In this document: piece after piece, positions 8,041 through 16,097 of the stretch
Layout of the letters: each line of letters opens with the position of its first letter
Position numbering within the stretch: position 1 is the stretch's first letter
Assembly (NCBI GenBank): GCA_026708165.1
Contig: JAPOVO010000198.1
Span: forward strand, 2,961-19,057
DNA length: 16,097 bases
From: Chloroflexota bacterium
GTDB taxonomy: Bacteria; Chloroflexota; UBA11872; VXNJ01
Direction of reading: 5' to 3'
Notes under the pieces: model-generated
Database searches by the model: none
Seen by the model: the letters and a program-made list of their open reading frames with translations, nothing else
What the model was told of the DNA's origin: nothing
Position numbers and translations under genes: made by a program

Positions 8041-8985
8041 ATGTCGACCGCTCAGACCACCTTGCCGACTGTCTTCTCCGGCGTTTCTTCAGGCTGGGAA
8101 TCCTCCCTTTATGCCTTCCTGGCCGAGAAACAGCGCAGGTCTGGCTCTGTCCGCACGCCCGACTCCTACTACCGCACTCTCCGCCATTTCTTCGGCTCCA
8201 TTCAGAAGTCGCCGGATCAGGTGTCTGCGCAGGACGTGTTTAGCTTTGCCCATGGCGTCGGCCTCTCGGGGCGTGAGCCTTCGCCGACTACCGTCAGCGC
8301 TCGTATCTGCTGTCTCTCTTCCTTCTACAAGTTCCTCATCAGGCTGGAACTCCTGACTTCCAATCCTTGCGATCCGGTGGATCGCCCGAGGATCCAACCC
8401 AGCGCTCCTCGCGGCTTGACTGCTTCCCAGGTGCAGCAGCTGCTTGGTGCCATACGCGATACGGTCAAGGGCAGAAGGGACCGCGCGATCGTCATCACTC
8501 TCATTCTTACGGCCAGGCGCAGGTCGGAGGTGATCAACCTGAAGGCCGGCGATGTCTCGTTCGACGACTCGGCTGTCTTCTATCGCTACCTCGGCAAGGG
8601 CGGTGTGCGGGGCAGGCGTGAGCTACCCACGCCTGCCCTGATCGCCATCCAGCGCTCGCTTGCCGATGTGGAGAAGGATCTCTCATCCATGCAACCTTCC
8701 GAGTCGCTCTGGCAGGCGGGGGCAGGCCCTTCGGGCGTCACGGCCTCTACCTTCTACAACCGCTTCCGGACTTACCTACGATTGGCCGGTCTGCCCCCCT
8801 CGGGCCTTCACGTCCTGCGCCACACCGCCGCCAAGCTCCGTCGTGACGTGGGCGAGTCGGTGGAGTCGGTGAGCCAGTTCCTCGATCACAGCTCGCTCGC
8901 GGTTACCACCACCTACCTCCGCAGGCTGGAGGGTCAGCGCGATGCCGCCTGGCAGGGTGTGGCCACCGTCCTCGGCTTGAGCTAG
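8041..8985 (+). CDS. Tyrosine recombinase / integrase (XerC/D-like)
   Basis: This 314-residue enzyme cuts and rejoins DNA through a tyrosine. The N-terminal SAM-like core-binding domain spans about residues 18-105 and the catalytic domain 125-310. The catalytic set is complete: R160 in TARRRSEV, K186 in YLGKGG, H257 and R260 in HVLRH, H283 in LDHSS, and the nucleophile Y292 in TTTYLRRL. ATG 8041 is chosen because AAGGAG lies six bases upstream; in-frame ATGs further up lack such a site. Repeat A starts nine bases after the stop. It is not recognisably an integron integrase. It may move its own small element or serve the island; its attachment site is unknown. Confidence 0.9.
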   Translation: MSTAQTTLPTVFSGVSSGWESSLYAFLAEKQRRSGSVRTPDSYYRTLRHFFGSIQKSPDQVSAQDVFSFAHGVGLSGREPSPTTVSARICCLSSFYKFLIRLELLTSNPCDPVDRPRIQPSAPRGLTASQVQQLLGAIRDTVKGRRDRAIVITLILTARRRSEVINLKAGDVSFDDSAVFYRYLGKGGVRGRRELPTPALIAIQRSLADVEKDLSSMQPSESLWQAGAGPSGVTASTFYNRFRTYLRLAGLPPSGLHVLRHTAAKLRRDVGESVESVSQFLDHSSLAVTTTYLRRLEGQRDAAWQGVATVLGLS

Positions 8986-8993
8986 CTCCTCCC

Positions 8994-9115
8994 GCCTCGG
9001 TCGTTCTCGGTTTTGCAGGGCTAGAATTCCTCCGGGTGGGGCGGCAGTTCCCGCTCCAACAAGCGTGTATTCTGCTGCCGCCCTGCCCTTCGGGCGAATC
9101 GGTGTATTCGCCATG
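8994..9115 (+). repeat. Structured direct repeat A
   Basis: About 120 bp, roughly three quarters identical by hand alignment to repeat B at 10002-10122. Arms 9034-9047 and 9075-9088 pair along 14 positions (two as G-U) around a 27-nt loop. A second hairpin, GGCGAAT 9093-9099 with ATTCGCC 9106-9112, is perfect. It sits between the convergent 3' ends of the tyrosine recombinase and the secreted-protein gene. Confidence 0.75.
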
Positions 9116-9165
9116 TCCTAGGTTGGATGTCAGGCGCGGCGACGGCACGGCATGTCCGCAACCGC

Positions 9166-9705
9166 CTACTCGCACTCTGCATACGTGATCCGCACCGGTA
9201 TCCGTCCGCGCGCCGGCCACTCCGTCCCGTCCAACTGCGCGAACAGCTCGGGAGTCAGATCGGCGATCACTCCCGCGTAGCTCACGCCCGCCTCTTTGCC
9301 TAGCGCCCCGGCGTCAGCCAGGTCGCCCGCCAGCGCGTCCAGCACCAACGCCGCCTCCTCCCTCCCGGTCTCCCGGTGCTGGATCGTAACCGTCCGCCCA
9401 AGCCAGCGCGGCTCCCACATCACCCGATGCAGTGCCGCCAGCCGGATCGGGTCTTCGATGCGAGTCTCCGCCGTGATCGACCCCCACTCTGCCCGGCGGG
9501 CCTGCCGCGCTTCCAACACCGCCTGCCACGGGTAGCTCCAGCGATCCTCGGTCGACCACGGCCCCACGTGCGATGCCCAGCCGACTTCCGTCTCTACCAT
9601 GCATTCGCCGTGCCCCGTCTCCGCGTCGCCGGCTCCCATCAGCATGACCGTCATGCCGCCTGCGATCCCCCACCGTAGCCACCTCGATAAAGCCGCGTTA
9701 CGCAC
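9166..9705 (-). CDS. Secreted double-psi beta-barrel-like protein (RlpA-like)
   Basis: This 179-residue protein starts with a basic end and hydrophobic stretch (residues 1-28, ending near GAGDAETG), a likely signal peptide. The C-terminal half (about 95-177) has the order of motifs of a double-psi beta-barrel as in RlpA: LGRTVTI, a TGREEAALVLDA strand, then IADLTPELFAQLDG and the closing IPVRITYAE. RlpA-type proteins act on the cell wall; whether this one does is unproven and sequence similarity is weak. The start is GTG 9705 with AAGGA seven bases upstream. The gene faces away from both recombinases and lies exactly between repeats A and B, which makes it the cargo of a possible repeat-flanked unit. 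An exported wall-active protein might help DNA transfer, but this is speculation. Confidence 0.6.
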   Translation of the reverse strand: MRNAALSRWLRWGIAGGMTVMLMGAGDAETGHGECMVETEVGWASHVGPWSTEDRWSYPWQAVLEARQARRAEWGSITAETRIEDPIRLAALHRVMWEPRWLGRTVTIQHRETGREEAALVLDALAGDLADAGALGKEAGVSYAGVIADLTPELFAQLDGTEWPARGRIPVRITYAECE

Positions 9706-10217
9706 TAGGCTGTCCTTCTTTTGGGGAAACGCCGCTCCCGGAAAGCCCGCGTGGGATCTGTCCAGCGCGTCTTTCGATCGATCGCTTCATGCATCGGTCT
9801 ACGTTTTGCAAAAGGGAACGGAGTCTCACTCTTCCTCCCGGGCCGGTTTGAGGCTGAGGTAGTTCTTTGCCATCGCAGACTGACGACTTGCTTGCTGCCA
9901 TGTTCCTTAACTGCCCTCAAGCTGCGCCGTAGCATTCTCCGAAGTCTCGCCAAAGCTTCGATTTTCAACTACCTGTCTGTAGCCTTCAACCAACTCGATC
10001 TGCCCCGGTCGTCTCTCGTCTCGCAGGTCTAGAATCTGTCCGGGGGGGGCGGCGGTCACCGCTCAACCGGCGTTTATTCCTCTGCCGCCCCGCCCTTCTG
10101 GCGGATCGGCGTCGTTGCTATGGCATCACTCCCGCGGGACGCCGCTCCGCCTTGATCTATTCGGCCTTCCGAGCGTTCATACAACCTGCTCCTATATCCC
10201 TTACCTAGGGAGGTCAT
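9706..10217. other. Gap before the serine recombinase, containing repeat B
   Basis: About 510 bp. Repeat B takes up 10002-10122. The remaining 300 bp (9706-10001) hold ORFs of up to 103 codons on both strands, but none has a ribosome site, known motif or plausible composition. The last 95 bp are the leader of the serine recombinase. Confidence 0.4.
10002..10122 (+). repeat. Structured direct repeat B
   Basis: This is the second copy of repeat A, offset by 1008 bp. Arms 10042-10055 and 10082-10095 pair at 13 of 14 positions around a 26-nt loop. The second hairpin keeps five of seven pairs, three as G-U. It ends about 95 bp upstream of the serine recombinase start. Confidence 0.75.
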
Positions 10218-11804
10218 ATGACCAGTCCAATGGTCCGCATCGCTACCTATGCCCGCGTCTCGTCTGACGAACAGCGCGACCGCCATACGGTCCTGAACCA
10301 GCGCGCGGCACTGTCTCGCAGGCTGGCTTCTGAGTCTGGTGTCGTCGTGTTCCGCAATTACGAGGACGATGGGGTGTCGGGGACGATCCCCCTTGAACAG
10401 CGGCCTATGGGTGCCGCTCTGGTCCGTGATGCCGGCGCGGGCCGCTTCTCCCAGCTCTGGGTGGTCCGCTCGGATCGCCTGGGTCGCGACGCCTTCGAGC
10501 TCCTCCGCATCTGGAGGGTGTTCGAGTCTATCGGTGTCTCTTTACGTGCCACGGACGAGAATATCGATGATCCCTTCTACTTCGATATCCATGCGGTCAT
10601 AGCCGCGAATGAGCGGCGTAAGTTCCTGGAACGCTCCGCGGAGGGTATGAACCGGGCTGCGCGTGAGGGACGCTATACGGGCGGGATCGTGCCTTTGGGC
10701 TATGTGGTCTCGGGCGATAGGGGCGCCAAGTATCTGATTCCGGACGACTCGCTGATGTGGTCTGACTTGTCTGCCGCTGACGTGATTAGACGCATCTATG
10801 ACCACCTCGCCTCAGACGGCTGGAGCTGCAGGCGTATCGCGGACGAGTTCAACTCCCTCGGTATCCCCACTTCGTATCGCCGCGCTGGCCGCGGCGTTCG
10901 CGGTAAACGCACCCAGGGCCTCTGGCGCTCGGGCCACATCCGCAACCTCGTCCACAACACCGTCTACAAGGGCGTCCTCCAGTTCGGGCGTCGATCAACC
11001 CGGCCGAACGGCCGTGAGGTGATCTCGGCCTCTGTGCCTGCTTTGGTCTCTGAGGAAACCTGGGACGCCGCGATCGCCGCTCTCAAGCGCAACCGCATAT
11101 CCGCCACCTCTTCCCGCCGCTTCTACCTCCTCCGCTCCCTCATCCGTTGTGCCGTATGCGGACTCTCCTTCTGCGGTACCTGGGCCAGGTCCAAACCGCG
11201 CTATCGCTGCAACGGCGCCATGGTCGAGCGCGGCCCCTTCCCGGGCAAATGCATCGGCGCTTCCATCAGGGGCGACAGGTTGGAGGCCGTCGTCTGGTCG
11301 GATGTCTGCCGTTTCCTCACCGACCCCCAGCCTCTCGTCGATGAGCTTGAGGTCGAGAACGGGAAGTTGGAGGACTGCTCTGTCGCTCGGCCTGAACGCG
11401 ACTCGCTCTTGGAGGCTCGCTCGGCAGTCCAGGACCGCCGCAAGCGCGCCATCGACCTCTACGTCCGCGCCTTGATCTCCCAGCCGGAGTTCGATGCCAT
11501 CGTCGGTGAAGTGGATGAGGAGCTGGAGTCGCTGGATGCGCGGCTGGCCGATCTCGAGACCAATGCCGACGCCCTGGATGACGTCCTCTCCGAGGAGGTG
11601 CTGGCGGAGCTCCGTGAACGCCTCGCTCAGGACCTCTCAAACGAGGAACGACACGAGATCGTTAAGCTGCTAGTGCGTCGCATCACGGTCCACACGACCA
11701 AGCCCGACGACGGCCGCAAGCAGGTCCAGGTCGTCATCGACTACAGGTTCCCTACAGCAGAGGCGACTGCCACCCGCACGGATTCATGGCTGCCACGAGC
11801 ATAA
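10218..11804 (+). CDS. Large serine recombinase (site-specific integrase)
   Basis: This 528-residue integrase recombines attachment sites through a serine. The resolvase-type catalytic domain is at about residues 6-150, with YARVSSDEQ (likely nucleophile S15) and RSDRLGR (R84, R87, R90). The recombinase domain follows to about 290, starting [11 protein letters not shown] zinc ribbon has C311, C314, C331 and C345, then a charged coiled coil at about 425-475 and a C-terminal strand VVIDYRFP. Length and order match family integrases. ATG 10218 has GGGAGG four to five bases upstream. The last nine residues (from R520) and the stop are encoded by antisense comM sequence, so the gene overlaps comM and marks the attachment junction. 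It almost certainly inserted the island here; no recombination directionality factor is seen. Confidence 0.95.
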   Translation: MTSPMVRIATYARVSSDEQRDRHTVLNQRAALSRRLASESGVVVFRNYEDDGVSGTIPLEQRPMGAALVRDAGAGRFSQLWVVRSDRLGRDAFELLRIWRVFESIGVSLRATDENIDDPFYFDIHAVIAANERRKFLERSAEGMNRAAREGRYTGGIVPLGYVVSGDRGAKYLIPDDSLMWSDLSAADVIRRIYDHLASDGWSCRRIADEFNSLGIPTSYRRAGRGVRGKRTQGLWRSGHIRNLVHNTVYKGVLQFGRRSTRPNGREVISASVPALVSEETWDAAIAALKRNRISATSSRRFYLLRSLIRCAVCGLSFCGTWARSKPRYRCNGAMVERGPFPGKCIGASIRGDRLEAVVWSDVCRFLTDPQPLVDELEVENGKLEDCSVARPERDSLLEARSAVQDRRKRAIDLYVRALISQPEFDAIVGEVDEELESLDARLADLETNADALDDVLSEEVLAELRERLAQDLSNEERHEIVKLLVRRITVHTTKPDDGRKQVQVVIDYRFPTAEATATRTDSWLPRA

Positions 11805-12822
11805 ACCGTGCCGGCAGCACTGCGGTCGCCGCGGCCCGCGCTACCGTTATGTCGCCCTCCTCCAGCGGCTGCCGCAGCGACTCGAGCGAAACGCGATCGA
11901 ACTCCGGAAACTCGTCCAGAAAGAGCACCCCGCGGTGCGCCAGACTGATTTCTCCAGGGCGCGGCACGGTTCCGCCTCCCACCAGCCCGGCATGGGAAAT
12001 CGTGTGATGCGGAGACCGGAACGGTCGTTCGGCAACCAGCGACACGCTTCGCGACAGAACTCCCGCCACGCTGTGGATCTTGGTCACTTCCAGTGATTCA
12101 TCGAACGTCAGCGGCGGCAAAATCGACGGCATCGCCCGCGCTAACAGCGTCTTGCCCGTTCCCGGCGGACCGACCATCGCGACGTTGTGACCTCCCGCCG
12201 CCGCGACTTCCAGCGCGCGCTTTGCGTGCTCCTGCCCGCGAATGTCGCGCATGTCCGATCCGTACGTATCCTCGGCCCCTGGCACCGATTCCTCGACATG
12301 CGGCTCGATCTGTATCAAGCCGTTGAAATGAGCCACAAGCTGCTGCAACGAATCGACCGGATAGATCGTCATGCCGCGCACTGCTGCGGCCTCACGAGCG
12401 TCTTCGGCTGACACGTACGCCGTGTCGAATCCAGACTCCTGGCCAATCGCGACCATCGGCAGCACTCCATTGGAGTGACGCACGCCGCCATCCAGCGAAA
12501 GCTCACCGAGAAACAGCGGCCGCTCGTTGCGCAAAACAATCTGCCCCGAAGCAGTCAGAATACCGACGGCCATCGAGAGATCGTGAACGCCGCCCTCCTT
12601 GCGGACGTCCGCCGGCGCCATGTTGACTGTCACCCTTCTGTTCGGAAACAAGCACCCGGAATTCTTGATTGCCGCGCGCACTCGCTCGCGAGCCTCCTGC
12701 ACCGCCGCGTCGGGTAGCCCCACAACATTGAACGCCCCCAGACCCCGGGAGATATCAACTTCTACCTCGACCGGAACGCCTTCGAGGCCGATGAGAGCGC
12801 AACTATGCACTTTTGCGAGCAT
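11752..12822 (-). pseudogene. comM: comM (yifB), 5' part, truncated by island insertion
   Basis: The 356-residue product is the front of ComM, a Mg-chelatase-like AAA+ helicase that promotes branch migration in natural transformation and recombination. The N-terminal domain (1-170) and AAA+ core are normal: Walker A GPPGTGKT 218-225 and Walker B GVLFLDEF 298-305. Homology stops after MNPC (346-349), where ComM proteins continue with PCG and about 150 more residues. The remaining GWQSPLL and stop come from the island. ComM should be inactive because sensor residues and the C-terminal domain are lost. ATG 12822 matches the conserved [10 protein letters not shown] start. The 3' part is not in the window. 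Confidence 0.93.
11766..11785. other. Island/comM attachment junction (att half-sites)
   Basis: comM homology ends at the codon TGC (11778-11776) and recombinase-side DNA begins at about 11775. The crossover must fall within a few bases of this point. Intact comM usually has a CCGTGC-like repeat here (encoding PCPC), so the exact base is uncertain. Confidence 0.7.
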
Positions 12823-12886
12823 TCGCGGATTGTACTTCAGCGACGCAAGTTCGCCTTCGCCGCGTGATCGCCCGCGTCAAACCAGT

Positions 12887-13387
12887 GTGGAGCTGATAAT
12901 CTCAACACTCTACGCCGACGAGGTTCAGCAGCGCGCCTCGGATCGACGTCAGTTCCGACCGACGCTGCGAGATTGGGGCCGAGCCGAAATGGCCAGACGA
13001 GACGGACTGACGCAAACGGCCGGGCGCCTGAAGTTCGTTACCGCTTACAGAGTCGATCCGGGCGACCACGGACCGGCAGCCGAGCTTTACGCCGAACTGC
13101 ATTCCCGTGCATTGCGTGGAATATTCCGGTCAGACTGCTTCGCCAACCATCCGCATCGACACCACTGGAGCTTGGACGGTGTGGAAGACAGGGTGACCAT
13201 GCAAGGGGTAGCCAGCATCGACCAGGGCGTCGCCTTCACTAGAAACCACTTCTGCAACGAGTTGTTGGTGTCGTTGCGGTCCTTGGGCTACGACGAGCTA
13301 GTCGCCGACCTTGACGAAGCTCAGGTGGATGAAGCCGCTGAAGCGGCGATGACGAACCTCGAAGCGCTTGCCGCGACAGGTCCCTAG
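12887..13387 (+). CDS. Unrecognised protein, divergent from comM
   Basis: This 166-residue frame has high G/C at third codon positions and lies between comM and the AIM24-family gene with no competing gene. I do not recognise it. It has no signal peptide or membrane segment. Visible features are a His/Trp-rich centre (CFANHPHRHHWSLDG), a segment AFTRNHFCNELLVSLRSLGYDELV likely to be helical, and an acidic, Ala-rich helical C-terminus. The start is uncertain: GTG 12887 keeps the most protein; ATG 12989 would drop 34 residues. It ends 18 bp from the stop of the convergent AIM24-family gene. It belongs to the chromosome, not the island. Confidence 0.6.
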   Translation: MELIISTLYADEVQQRASDRRQFRPTLRDWGRAEMARRDGLTQTAGRLKFVTAYRVDPGDHGPAAELYAELHSRALRGIFRSDCFANHPHRHHWSLDGVEDRVTMQGVASIDQGVAFTRNHFCNELLVSLRSLGYDELVADLDEAQVDEAAEAAMTNLEALAATGP

Positions 13388-13405
13388 ACGCGCGCTTATT
13401 CCCTG

Positions 13406-14092
13406 TTAGCCGCCGCGCCGCTTCGGCATAAACCGCAGCACCGCCGCGGCAAGGTTCCGTATGGGCATCCGTTGCAGCCACACCTTCCCGGGACCGCTTA
13501 GCGTCGCCAGAAACAGCCCCTCGCCGCCGAACAGGATGTTGCTCACTCCTTTCACCATCGCGATGTCGTATTCAACACTGGGCTCGAACATGGCCACGTG
13601 TCCGGTGTCGACCTTCAGAGTCTGTCCGGCCGCCAGGTCATATTCCTGGGCTTCTCCTCCAACCGCCACGAAAACCAGTCCCGGGCCGGCAAATCGTTGC
13701 AGGATGAATCCTTCGCCTCCGAGTAACCCACCCCCGATTCGTTTGGTAAAAATCGCCGAGAACTCCACCGACTGTTCCGCAACGAGAAACGAGTCCTTTT
13801 GAGCGATTATCGACTCCCCCTCACGCAGCTCTATGGGAATGATCGCCCCAGGAACCTCGGAGACGAACGCCACCATGTCGCCGCCGGATTCACTGCGGAA
13901 ATTGGTTACAAAGACGGACTCGCTCGTAACCATGCGTTTCAACATACCGCCCAGGCCGCCGCGGCCGGTCGTACTCATTTCAATGCCCGCATCCATCCAT
14001 GCCATGGCCCCCGACTCCGTGTAGATCGATTCGCCCGGGCCAAGCTGGATTTCCAGGTGGGGCATCACCGTGCCCTTAATTTGGTACTGCAT
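13406..14092 (-). CDS. AIM24 / TIGR00266 family protein
   Basis: This 228-residue cytosolic protein belongs to the AIM24 family (formerly DUF124/TIGR00266), beta-rich proteins of unknown biochemical role. Characteristic features are the opening LEIQLGPGESIYTESGAMAWMD, GGLGGMLKRMVTSESVFVTNF, the repeated Gly-rich turns GGGLLGGEGF and FGGEGLFLATLSGPGKVWLQ. Length matches the family. ATG 14092 has AAGGA six bases upstream. It follows the lyase-family gene on the same strand after 110 bp and may be co-transcribed. Confidence 0.92.
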   Translation of the reverse strand: MQYQIKGTVMPHLEIQLGPGESIYTESGAMAWMDAGIEMSTTGRGGLGGMLKRMVTSESVFVTNFRSESGGDMVAFVSEVPGAIIPIELREGESIIAQKDSFLVAEQSVEFSAIFTKRIGGGLLGGEGFILQRFAGPGLVFVAVGGEAQEYDLAAGQTLKVDTGHVAMFEPSVEYDIAMVKGVSNILFGGEGLFLATLSGPGKVWLQRMPIRNLAAAVLRFMPKRRGG

Positions 14093-14201
14093 ATCTCATC
14101 CTTGCCAAAGCCTGTTCACTTGGACGATAACCTATCGAAAAACGATTTGCGCACACGCGGCAATGTCTCTATCTGGATTCTCGAATTAGTCTCCACTGGA
14201 G

Positions 14202-15068
14202 CTAACTCACCGCGTATTCAGACTCCATCGCGCGGTATTTCGGGGTATCCACTATTGCCTCGAACTCCTCAAACGAGACCTTGTAATCGAATCCAGCAGT
14301 TGTGCCCGTCTCTCGCAAGACCCCCAGCATTCGCGCAACGGCATTCGCGGTGGTGAAGAGCGACGATAGCGGGTAAACGACCATCTTGAACCCGATCTCC
14401 TGAAGCTCCTGGTAGCTCAGAAACGGCGTGACTCCGCCTTCGATCATGTTGGCGAAGAGTGGCGCGTCGGGGAACGCCTCCACTATCGTCTCCAGGTCCT
14501 CCAACGACCGCGGAGCCTCGATGAATACGACGTCCGCCCCGGCTTCTCGATATGCCCTCCCGCGCCTGACCGCTTCGTCCATTCCGAGCGGCGCCCTGGC
14601 GTCGGTCCGGGCTATAAGCACAAGGTCGTGTCCCGACCTCGCGTCGACCGCGGCCCGGATCTTTTGCACGTGATCCTCCAGCGGGATGACTCGCTTGCCC
14701 GCGAAGTGTCCGCATTTTTTAGGCCACTCCTGGTCTTCGAGGATTATTCCGCCCACGTCCGCGGCAATACACTGCTCGACCGTTCTAATGACGTTCAACG
14801 GATTCCCATATCCGGTGTCCATGTCCGCCACCAGGGGAATGCTTACCGCGTTCGTCACGCGGCGGGCGAGGTCGACTGCCTCCGGCATGGTCAAGAGACC
14901 GATGTCCGGCACTCCAAGCATGCTCGCCGAAGCGCCGAATCCTGTTGTGAATACCGTATCGAACCCGGCTCTCTCGATGAGCACCGCCGTTAGCACGTCG
15001 TAGGCGCCCGGCATCACGATGATTTCGGGTCCTTCTAGTCGTTCTCTTAGTGTGGCTGCCCTCGACAT
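14202..15068 (-). CDS. Isocitrate lyase / PEP mutase family enzyme
   Basis: This 288-residue TIM-barrel enzyme belongs to the isocitrate lyase/PEP mutase superfamily, which makes or breaks C-C or C-P bonds next to a carboxylate. Metal-binding DMDTGYG (82-88), ILEDQ (109-113) and the signature KKCGH (117-121), with the catalytic Cys, are present, as is ARTDA. Retention of KKCGH favours a lyase (2-methylisocitrate or dimethylmalate type) over PEP mutase or oxaloacetate decarboxylase; the substrate cannot be fixed. ATG 15068 has an AAGG ribosome site seven bases upstream. It is read away from secD. Confidence 0.92.
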   Translation of the reverse strand: MSRAATLRERLEGPEIIVMPGAYDVLTAVLIERAGFDTVFTTGFGASASMLGVPDIGLLTMPEAVDLARRVTNAVSIPLVADMDTGYGNPLNVIRTVEQCIAADVGGIILEDQEWPKKCGHFAGKRVIPLEDHVQKIRAAVDARSGHDLVLIARTDARAPLGMDEAVRRGRAYREAGADVVFIEAPRSLEDLETIVEAFPDAPLFANMIEGGVTPFLSYQELQEIGFKMVVYPLSSLFTTANAVARMLGVLRETGTTAGFDYKVSFEEFEAIVDTPKYRAMESEYAVS

Positions 15069-15289
15069 ATCACCGCCTTCGCAACCATGCGGTCGCTTTT
15101 CTATCGATTCCCTCTCCGAGTATCGACGATCCGACGATTACGTTAAATCGGATACCGTCCGACCGGTCTTCGAGCGTACGAAGCATAGCGAACGAACATG
15201 CATCGATTAGACGCTGGATCGCCTGCCGATAAGATAATCACAGTGCCCAAGGAAAATCCGCTCTCCACCGCATAATCTGGTTTGCTATC

Positions 15290-16097
15290 TTGCGTCGAAG
15301 ACTGATCATCGCGCTTGTTTCGATTCTGGCTCTGGCCGCATTCGCCGTCTATGTCGACTGGCCGGGAACTCCCGGTCTTCCGCTCACGCTGGGCGACCGC
15401 AATCTGCGTGACCTGGAAGTCCGGCAAGGGCTGGACCTCCAGGGCGGCCTCCACGTTGTATTCCAGGCCGATCCTGTCCCCGGTCAGGCGATACCGGAAG
15501 GTGCTATGGAAGCGGTGAAAGAGATCATCGAAAACCGCGTCAATGCCCTCGGCGTGGCGGAGCCGGTAATCCAAATCGAAGGTGACGATCGCATCATCGT
15601 CGAGCTTCCCGGCGTAAGCGATCCGGACGAAGCGATAAAGCTGTTCAAGGAGACCGGAAGCCTGGAGATCTTCGGGACCGGATTCGTTCCCTTCGAGGAA
15701 GGCTCATTTATTGACGAGACAACCGAAGGCGCCGACCGCATCCTCACCGGAGCCGAGGTCAAAGACGCCAGCGTGGGATTCGACGAAATCGGCAACCCGG
15801 AGATCCTCTTCGAGCTGACCGATGCAGGTGGCGCTAAGTTCCAGGAGCACACTTCGGCCAACATTGGTCAGTGGATGTCGATAACGCTCGACGGACGCGT
15901 GATTCAATCGGCGGTCATTCAGGCCGCGATATCCACCAGAGGACGCATCACTGGCAACTTCAACGCCCAGGAGGCGCGCCGCGTCGCAATCCAGCTCAGA
16001 TACGGTGCGTTGCCCGTCCCGCTGCGGGTTGTGCAAAACCTCACGGTCGGTCCGACGTTGGGCCAGGATTCACTCGAAAAGAGCGTCAGGGCGGGCA
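15290..16097 (+). CDS. secD: SecD, protein translocase subunit, 3' end outside window
   Basis: This is the N-terminal 269 residues of SecD, which with SecF uses the proton gradient to help the Sec channel export proteins. A membrane segment at residues 4-21 is followed by the conserved VRQGLDLQGGLHVVFQAD and by the P1 domain with IIENRVNALGVAEPVIQ and DRIIVELPGV. The later QLRYGALPVPL and the tail GPTLGQDSL are also typical, leading to membrane segment 2 beyond the edge. No ATG is in a good place: TTG 15290 (giving MRRRLIIALV) is the best match to the family, though it has no clear ribosome site; the frame is open back to 15233. secF would follow. Confidence 0.93.
   Translation, partial: MRRRLIIALVSILALAAFAVYVDWPGTPGLPLTLGDRNLRDLEVRQGLDLQGGLHVVFQADPVPGQAIPEGAMEAVKEIIENRVNALGVAEPVIQIEGDDRIIVELPGVSDPDEAIKLFKETGSLEIFGTGFVPFEEGSFIDETTEGADRILTGAEVKDASVGFDEIGNPEILFELTDAGGAKFQEHTSANIGQWMSITLDGRVIQSAVIQAAISTRGRITGNFNAQEARRVAIQLRYGALPVPLRVVQNLTVGPTLGQDSLEKSVRAG

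Noticed and set aside
9705..9968. Minus-strand ORF of 87 codons upstream of the secreted-protein gene
   Set aside because: Arg-rich chance frame; the secreted-protein gene has its own start and ribosome site at 9705.
9721..10032. Plus-strand ORF of 103 codons before the serine recombinase
   Set aside because: No ribosome site or motif; Leu/Arg/Ser-rich composition of a chance frame, and it runs into repeat B.
8994..10122. Repeats A and B as integron attC sites with the tyrosine recombinase as IntI
   Set aside because: B contains GCTCAAC and A is followed by GTTGGAT, which fit the attC core consensus singly, but neither repeat has the paired R''/R' cores in the right places, and the recombinase shows no clear IntI-specific insertion.
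12599..12886. N-terminal extension of the plus-strand ORF across comM
   Set aside because: It is the antisense shadow of the well-conserved comM N-terminus; only the part from 12887 looks real.
1..16097. CRISPR array or retron/DGR
   Set aside because: No regularly spaced short repeats and no reverse transcriptase or Cas gene in any frame.

Overview
The window is GC-rich bacterial DNA made of two parts that meet at about position 11775. To the right lies ordinary chromosome: the 5' part of comM, an unrecognised gene read away from it, an AIM24/TIGR00266-family gene, an isocitrate lyase/PEP mutase-family gene and the start of secD. The SecD style and gene mix resemble Chloroflexota to me, but that is an inference from memory and only moderately likely. 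To the left lies accessory DNA, apparently the right end of a genomic island inserted in comM by a large serine recombinase.

Junction and recombination module (about 8.0-11.8 kb). The serine recombinase gene ends inside comM. comM is cut exactly after its conserved MNPC motif and closes on seven residues and a stop encoded by island DNA. In return, the last nine codons and the stop of the recombinase are antisense comM sequence. The 3' part of comM is absent here, so the island should continue past the left edge. A complete tyrosine recombinase lies 1.2 kb upstream of the serine recombinase. Between them is a gene for a secreted protein that looks like a double-psi beta-barrel (RlpA-like). 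This gene is flanked by two diverged direct repeats of about 120 bp, A and B. Each repeat folds into the same 14-bp hairpin, and the differences between copies mostly keep the pairing through G-U pairs. I cannot name this repeat, and it is the best candidate here for an undescribed element.

Cargo (1 to about 7.75 kb, all on the minus strand). In transcription order it holds: a PepSY-type membrane protein with a His/acid-rich loop; a nuclease-like gene cut by one in-frame TGA; a VapBC-type toxin-antitoxin pair with a clear promoter and an 18-bp palindrome in its spacer; a 1037-residue type IIG-like restriction-modification fusion; and the start of an OLD-like AAA ATPase running off the left edge. 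This reads as a defence island. A short stretch resembling the D-arm of a serine tRNA lies between the last two genes.

Several gaps of 290-510 bp hold no gene I can support; they are listed with what they contain.
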